Source: an uncultured Verrucomicrobiota bacterium
GTDB lineage: Bacteria; Verrucomicrobiota; Kiritimatiellia; RFP12; UBA3636
Direction of reading: 5' to 3'
Assembly (NCBI GenBank): GCA_946612175.1
Contig: CAMOEO010000075.1
Location: forward strand, 1 to 10,611
Length of the DNA: 10,611 nucleotides
The notes beneath the pieces were generated by a model. It did no database searches and had not been told where the DNA came from. It saw only the letters and a program-made list of their open reading frames with translations. Both the position numbers and the translations under genes were made by a program. Position 1 is the stretch's first letter, and every line of letters begins with the position of its first letter. This document shows, piece by piece, positions 7,701 through 10,611 of this stretch.

Positions 7701-7825
7701 TCGACCGGCAGGGCGCCTACACGCTCGCCGACGCCCGCGCCAACGGATGGGCGTGGCTCGAGGACACCGCGGGCGGCGGACAGCTCGTCATCGGCGAGCA
7801 GGCCACCATGATCGTCGTCCGCTGA
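4709..7825 (+). CDS. Large exported DUF2341 / LamG-like / Calx-beta protein with beta-helix-like C-terminal half
   Basis: The 1038-residue product begins with a Sec signal peptide (MKTNARTLLA to PASA, cut near 24). Modules in order: DUF2341 (about 26-138, with the typical W...NGESLVWVKVP and AVYH elements); a LamG/concanavalin-like sandwich (about 140-346, with FAVSAWVR, SWNFVAATIDG and GYADEIRIYDGVPA); an Ig-like beta domain (about 366-465); a Calx-beta domain (about 468-570, with DTATAGVSY and GTATFAAGEST); and a Gly/Ser/Ala-rich half (about 575-1038) opening with a W...NWS.GRAP module and continuing as short strands with GGAGGS-type turns, as in secreted beta-helix proteins. No catalytic motif, PEP-CTERM or membrane anchor is seen at the C-terminus. 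Such proteins are usually cell-surface or extracellular, binding glycans or other ligands; that role here is inference. It lies 34 bases behind GH5 and overlaps the GH26-like gene by one base, so the three are likely made together. The other half of the sandwich could be a glycan-capture protein for the two enzymes. Confidence 0.88.
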   Translation: MKTNARTLLAAFGACALLAGPASAAFYDKTLAITVTGVPSGVTLADFPLLVRLSESAISGFSYQDFQGTGGSDLRFETADGTGLAYEVDTWNENGESLVWVKVPQLSQGDVITMRFGSAAPDANDPTAVWANYVAVYHGNDLTCATGGDYPASPVPATGGYTLSTTRADHLGSAFFNSNTAQGTRFKLGTRDKNPLAALSSVSRFAVSAWVRSTSASPKVRFFSNKVAYGDDGFEYMGISGTGVILRGNGSSTQVGANTVLYQILKNQSWNFVAATIDGTAGRMIVNDQSVSGSVATPGTAGSQGVAFGGYAADNNKYDSHTGYADEIRIYDGVPAADYLQAEYEQVVTAGYVSYGAVQNAATDTPDISAGPAVVRNPDGTYTVTATVSGVAGNAYDLAVQFGATTLWSATWTAAAGADTYALSWTSAGTEAAGTYAATVVATAPSGASARRTTDEIFLVGDVAAAKGSDALEEGLVAGSFVLSRPGDATLPLTVAYTVSSDTATAGVSYQAPSGTATFAAGESTVSVPIVPLNDPALAADATLTLAVAAGSGFYGGVGATASLMLVDYPPPAGYNVWVATYDGNASAAANWSLGRAPVAEDNILLGPWSSRNLTWDAAATNEVASWTQTAEYNGQVIFPITYEGSDVDAGFHLFTIAGDASVLGGAWVHPVQGPSVKTAGEPEPVERYRLNVAVGGDFTVGAGVNISGQGRGRGFWTDGGHNSRGVHAGYVITATNQMYAAVSDPVLLPFGSILEPVATGKGSARGNNGTDVDVSEGHGGGSLRFVVGGTFSNAGRVIANGQSGSQVAGGAGGSIYVRAAAIAGAGTFEANASAPSGSGQQAAASGGRVALVATGANAASATTASANGSRAPDYWQRENQPYWEGAAGTVWLQSATEKTLLVRNVVESWSNGTRYDLGPYVRAYTPIPADDDTASFRGAAAGAELYAASNARIRLVRNVRFAALKVRTESGSLAHVDLCGRKLVVDRVIDSGDTVIVDRQGAYTLADARANGWAWLEDTAGGGQLVIGEQATMIVVR

Positions 7826-8961
7826 TGAAACGCCCGTCCTCGCTTCTCCTCCCGCTCGTCGCGGCGGCGGCCCTGTCCGCCGCCGCGGAGCCCGCCCTGT
7901 GCACCTACCGCTGGGGCACGGGAGGCTGCGAGAAGGGGCTCTACGAACAGTGGGCGGCGTGGGTCGGCGAGCCCGGCATCTGGGCCGAGGACTTCATGCC
8001 CAAGGACGGCTGGGACAAGATCGAGGGCGAGGCCTGGCAGCTCGGCGTCTGGAGCAAGTGGCGCTCGATGGCGCCGGGGCGGCGGCTCGTGCTGAGCGTC
8101 CCGATGCTCGTCGGCCCCTGGGACCGCTCCGGCCCGACGCGCGGGCCCCGCGCCGGCGAGGCGGTCTCCCTCGCGAAGGGCGCGGCTGGCGAATACGACG
8201 AGCACTTCGCCGCGCTCGGCCGCAACCTCGTGAAGTGGGGGCTCGCCGACACCGTCGTGCGCCTCGGCTGGGAGTTCAACGGCGGCTGGTACACCTACCG
8301 CGCCAACACCGAGGCGGAGGCGCGCGACTTCGCCGCGTTCTTCCGCCGCGCCGTCGCCGCGATGCGCGCGGCGGAGGGGCAGCGGTTCCTCTTCTGCTGG
8401 AACCCGGCGATGGAGCCGGCGTGGGACTACGACGTCGAGGCCGCGTGGCCGGGCGACGACGCGGTGGACGTCATCGGCATCGACGTCTACGACCAATCCT
8501 GGAAGCCGGACACATACCCGATCCCCGCCGACGCGACGCCCGCGGAGCGCCTCCGCCGCCAGGAGCGCGCCTGGGCGCTCAAGACCGGCTCGGAGCAAGC
8601 CTTCGGCCTGCCGTGGTGGCCCGCGTTCGCGAAGCGCCACGGGAACAAGCCCCTCGCCGTCTGCGAGTGGGGCGTATGCACCCGCGAGGACGGCCACGGC
8701 GGCGGCGACGACCCGCTCTTCGTCGAGCGCATGGCGGACTTCGTCCTCGACCCGGCGAACAACGTCCTCTTCCACTGCTACTTCGACGTCGGCGCGCCGG
8801 ACGGCAACCACCAGCTCGTCCCCGACGGCAAGAACGAGGTCCGCTTCCCCGACTCCTCCGCCGCCTTCCACAAGCGCTTCGCCCGCCCCGGCGCCCCCGC
8901 CGTCCCTCCCCCCTTCCGTCCTCTCTGGGGAACGGCCCGCTCCCTTCTGCCTTCTGTCTAA
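7825..8961 (+). CDS. Exported GH26-like glycoside hydrolase (probable beta-mannanase or related endo-glycanase)
   Basis: The 378-residue protein carries a signal peptide (MKRPSSLLLPLVAAAALSAA, cut near 21) and one catalytic domain of the GH26 / ManB type (clan GH-A). The acid/base motif is VVRLGWEFNGGWYTY with Glu150; the nucleophile motif is KPLAVCEWGV with Glu281; FCWNPAMEP (190-198) and VIGIDVYDQSW (216-226) fit the family's strands. GH26 members are mainly beta-1,4-mannanases, with some beta-1,3-xylanases and glucanases; the substrate here is inferred only. Its ATG overlaps the preceding TGA (TGATG), which implies translational coupling to the DUF2341 gene; no separate Shine-Dalgarno is seen. 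The catalytic domain ends near residue 361. The last residues (about 362-378) are Pro/Arg-rich and the final LLPSV plus the TAA stop are encoded by the heptanucleotide array that begins at 8945, so the natural C-terminus may have been altered by the array. Confidence 0.85.
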   Translation: MKRPSSLLLPLVAAAALSAAAEPALCTYRWGTGGCEKGLYEQWAAWVGEPGIWAEDFMPKDGWDKIEGEAWQLGVWSKWRSMAPGRRLVLSVPMLVGPWDRSGPTRGPRAGEAVSLAKGAAGEYDEHFAALGRNLVKWGLADTVVRLGWEFNGGWYTYRANTEAEARDFAAFFRRAVAAMRAAEGQRFLFCWNPAMEPAWDYDVEAAWPGDDAVDVIGIDVYDQSWKPDTYPIPADATPAERLRRQERAWALKTGSEQAFGLPWWPAFAKRHGNKPLAVCEWGVCTREDGHGGGDDPLFVERMADFVLDPANNVLFHCYFDVGAPDGNHQLVPDGKNEVRFPDSSAAFHKRFARPGAPAVPPPFRPLWGTARSLLPSV

Positions 8962-9063
8962 TCACCAATCCCGAATCCCTTTTGACTACTGCCTAATCCC
9001 TACTGCCTAATCCCTTCTCACTCTTGCCTTTTAACTGTTAGTTGTTAACTCTTAACTCTTGAC
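8945..9063. repeat. Degenerate heptanucleotide repeat array (17 units)
   Basis: Cut into sevens from 8945, this stretch gives 17 consecutive heptamers. All 17 have T at position 4, 16 have C at position 7 and 15 have T at position 1; representative units are TACTGCC, TAATCCC and TCTTAAC. A perfect 14-base tandem pair (TACTGCCTAATCCC) lies at 8987-9000 and 9001-9014. Left units lean to TAATCCC, right units to T(C/G)TTAAC. Base composition is about 42 percent GC with 39 C but only 11 G on the plus strand, unlike the surrounding GC-rich coding DNA. The array contains the stop codon of the GH26-like gene (8959-8961) and ends four bases before the ATG of the FAD gene. It has no spacers and is not a CRISPR array. 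Similar short tandemly repeated heptamers are known from cyanobacteria; origin here is unknown. Confidence 0.85.
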
Positions 9064-9067
9064 TCCC

Positions 9068-10387
9068 ATGCCCTCCTACACCCTTCCCTCCCTCTCCATC
9101 TCCCTCGAAGACGGCTTCGACGTCCTCGTCGCCGGCGGCGGCCCCGCGGGCTGCGCGGCGGCCGCGGCCGCCGCGCGCGCCGGCGCCCGGACGATCCTGC
9201 TGGAGCGCGGCGGCGCGCTCGGCGGCATGGGCACGCTCGGGCTCGTCCCGGCGTGGTGCCCGGGCTCGGACGGCGTCCGCACGGTCTACGGCGGCCTCGC
9301 CCGCGAGGTGCGGCGCCGCGCGACGGAGGCGCTGCCGTTCGTCGACCCGGACGACCAGGGCTGGACGCCGATCGACGCGGAGGCGCTCAAGCGCGTCTAC
9401 GACGACCTGCTGGAGGAGACCGGCGCGGAGGTGCGCTTCGAGACGCTCCTCGCGGACGTGCGCCGCGGCGCGGACGGCCGCGTGGACGCGGTCGTCGCCG
9501 CGGACAAGACCGGGCTGCGCGCCTTCCGCGCGAAGGCCTACGTGGACGCGACGGGCGACGCGGACCTCGCCGTGCGCGCCGGCGCGGAGACCGTGACGGG
9601 CGACGGCCGTGGCGGGGTGCAGGCCTCGACGCTCTGCTTCCACCTCGACAACGTCGACACCTACGCCTTCGAGCACCAGGGCAGCATCCGCTACGGCAAG
9701 GAGCCGCGCTGCATCGACGCGATCGTCGCCTCGCCGAAGTATCCGCGCATCGACGACGACCACGCCTGCGCGAACCTCGTCGGCCCGGCGGCCGTCGGCC
9801 TCAACGCCGGACACCTGCGCGACGTCGACGCCACCGACCCGCGTTCCGTGAGCCCCGCCTACCGCGAGGGGCGCCGCATCGCGCGCGAGTTCCGCGACGC
9901 GCTGCGCGAGCACTTCCCCGCGGCGTTCGGCAACGCGCGCATCGCGGCGACCGCGCCCGCGATGGGCATCCGCGAATCGCGCCGCATCGTCGGCGACTAC
10001 GTCCTCGCGCGCGAGGACTACGTCGCGCGCCGTTCGTTCGAGGACGAGATCTCGCGCAACTGCTACTATCTCGACATCCACGACACGCACGCGGACGGCA
10101 CCGTGCGCCACGACCCCGTCCGGTACGGCCGCGGCGAATCGCACGGCATCCCGTACCGCTGTCTCGTCCCGCGCGGGCTCTCCGACGTCCTCGTCGCGGG
10201 CCGCTGCATCTCCACCGACCGCGAGGTCCAGGGCTCGACGCGCGTCATGCCCAACTGCCTCTGCACGGGCGAGGCCGCCGGCCTCGCCGCCGCGATGGCC
10301 GCGCGCCTGCCCGTCCCGGACGTCCGCGCGATCGACGTCGCCGCCCTCCGCGAGGACCTCCGCGCCCACGGCGCCTACCTGCCGTAG
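9068..10387 (+). CDS. FAD-dependent oxidoreductase (FAD_oxidored family)
   Basis: The 439-residue protein is predicted cytoplasmic and has the full set of family marks: a Rossmann dinucleotide-binding motif GGGPAG (23-28) after strand DVLVA, ending at acidic Glu46 in LLERGG; the second FAD motif YVDATGDADLA (158-168); GIRESRRIVGDY (300-311); HGIPYRCLVPRGLSDVLVAG (359-378); RCISTDREVQGSTRVMP (379-395); and GEAAGLAAAMA (401-411). These match FAD_oxidored (PF12831) flavoproteins, common near polysaccharide genes in PVC bacteria; their substrates are mostly unknown, with oxidation of a sugar or polyol as one possibility (inference). The start is the ATG at 9068; a TTG three codons upstream lies inside the repeat array and adds nothing. 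No Shine-Dalgarno precedes it, because the heptamer array runs up to the start codon. It may be an extra member of the GH5 operon or have its own AT-rich promoter within the array. Confidence 0.9.
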   Translation: MPSYTLPSLSISLEDGFDVLVAGGGPAGCAAAAAAARAGARTILLERGGALGGMGTLGLVPAWCPGSDGVRTVYGGLAREVRRRATEALPFVDPDDQGWTPIDAEALKRVYDDLLEETGAEVRFETLLADVRRGADGRVDAVVAADKTGLRAFRAKAYVDATGDADLAVRAGAETVTGDGRGGVQASTLCFHLDNVDTYAFEHQGSIRYGKEPRCIDAIVASPKYPRIDDDHACANLVGPAAVGLNAGHLRDVDATDPRSVSPAYREGRRIAREFRDALREHFPAAFGNARIAATAPAMGIRESRRIVGDYVLAREDYVARRSFEDEISRNCYYLDIHDTHADGTVRHDPVRYGRGESHGIPYRCLVPRGLSDVLVAGRCISTDREVQGSTRVMPNCLCTGEAAGLAAAMAARLPVPDVRAIDVAALREDLRAHGAYLP

Positions 10388-10401
10388 CCGCCGCTCTTAC
10401 C

Positions 10402-10421
10402 GACGTTTCACGGGAAACGTC
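10402..10421. other. Perfect 8-bp inverted repeat with parS-like centre
   Basis: Arms GACGTTTC (10402-10409) and GAAACGTC (10414-10421) flank a 4-base loop ACGG. The inner 14 bases GTTTCACGGGAAAC match the core of the ParB-binding site parS (GTTTCACGTGAAAC) at 13 positions; the mismatch is in the central CACGTG. It lies between the stop codon of the FAD gene and the end of a convergent HNH remnant. It could be a degenerate parS, a shared bidirectional hairpin terminator lacking a T-run, or chance. Confidence 0.5.
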
Positions 10422-10611
10422 CCGACCTTCCATTCGCCCGCCCGTCCCACGCAAGGCGGCATCGTTTCGCGCCCTTGCGGCGGTTGCAGTCCTTGCAGAG
10501 CATCTGGCAGTTGGCGGGGACCGTGCGGCCGTTCGCCGTGCCACGGAGTGATGTGATCCGCCTCCATCTGCGCAAGCGCCCCTAGCGCGGTTTCAGTACA
10601 GGAGACTCCAG
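10408..10611 (-). pseudogene. HNH endonuclease C-terminal remnant with frameshift, cut by window edge
   Basis: On the minus strand, one frame entering from the right edge reads QMEADHITPW (codons down to about 10541), the first half of a classic HNH/McrA-type nuclease site. The rest, ANCQMLCKDCNRRKGAK, with the CxxC zinc knuckle and terminal NRRKG, is in the neighbouring frame from about 10540 down to a TGA at 10408-10410. The two halves join only through a one-base (or minus two-base) shift near 10540-10546. Upstream of QMEADH the expected CxxC pair is reduced to a single Cys, another sign of decay, though the gene continues outside the window. HNH proteins of this kind act as mobile-element or defence-related nucleases; this copy is probably inactive unless the shift is a sequencing error. 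Confidence 0.65.

Noticed and set aside
8945..9063. CRISPR array.
   Set aside because: Units are 7 bases, directly adjacent and degenerate, with no spacers and no cas genes in the window.
10388..10551. Plus-strand open frame past the FAD gene giving a VSRETS-containing peptide.
   Set aside because: VSRET is simply the translation of the parS-like palindrome; the frame opposes the HNH remnant and has no start or domain of its own.

Overview
The window is strongly GC-rich DNA with Sec-exported carbohydrate-active enzymes, very long secreted beta-rich proteins (DUF2341, LamG-like and Calx-beta modules), a GntR/LacI chimeric regulator, a DUF1861 protein and an FAD_oxidored-family flavoprotein. 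This mix, together with the near absence of Shine-Dalgarno sequences, suggests a carbohydrate-degrading member of the PVC group (Kiritimatiellota, Lentisphaerota or Verrucomicrobiota), perhaps from gut, rumen or sediment. That assignment is inference from gene content; no marker gene is present.

Layout. Left third, minus strand, read from right to left: a GntR/LacI-type regulator (1547-2641), a DUF1861 beta-propeller-like protein (546-1511) and the N-terminal part of an exported beta-strand-rich protein that runs off the left edge (1-469). Gaps are 35 and 76 bases. Centre: a 257-base divergent control region (2642-2898) with a good sigma70-type promoter on each strand and a 17-base palindrome placed almost symmetrically between the two -35 boxes. 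The leader of the regulator gene is largely an imperfect ~21-base tandem repeat with three GC-rich hairpins. Right of it, plus strand: a GH5 glycosidase with an unrecognised C-terminal module (2899-4674), a 1038-residue DUF2341/LamG/Calx-beta exported protein (4709-7825) and a GH26-like glycosidase (7825-8961), joined by a 34-base gap and a one-base stop/start overlap, hence probably one transcript. No transporter, SusC/SusD pair or sugar kinase is in view.

The GH26-like gene ends inside a 119-base, AT-richer array of 17 degenerate heptanucleotides (8945-9063) that reaches almost to the start codon of an FAD-dependent oxidoreductase (9068-10387). Beyond it are a perfect 8-base-pair hairpin whose centre resembles a parS site (10402-10421) and a convergent, frameshifted HNH-endonuclease remnant (10408-10611).

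Working model (inference): exported GH5 and GH26-like enzymes cut a beta-mannan or related beta-glycan outside the cell or in the periplasm, the DUF2341 protein between them serves as surface glycan binder or adhesin, the DUF1861 protein acts on a released glycoside in the cytoplasm, and the divergent regulator controls both transcripts through the central palindrome in response to a sugar. The most unusual element is the heptanucleotide array.
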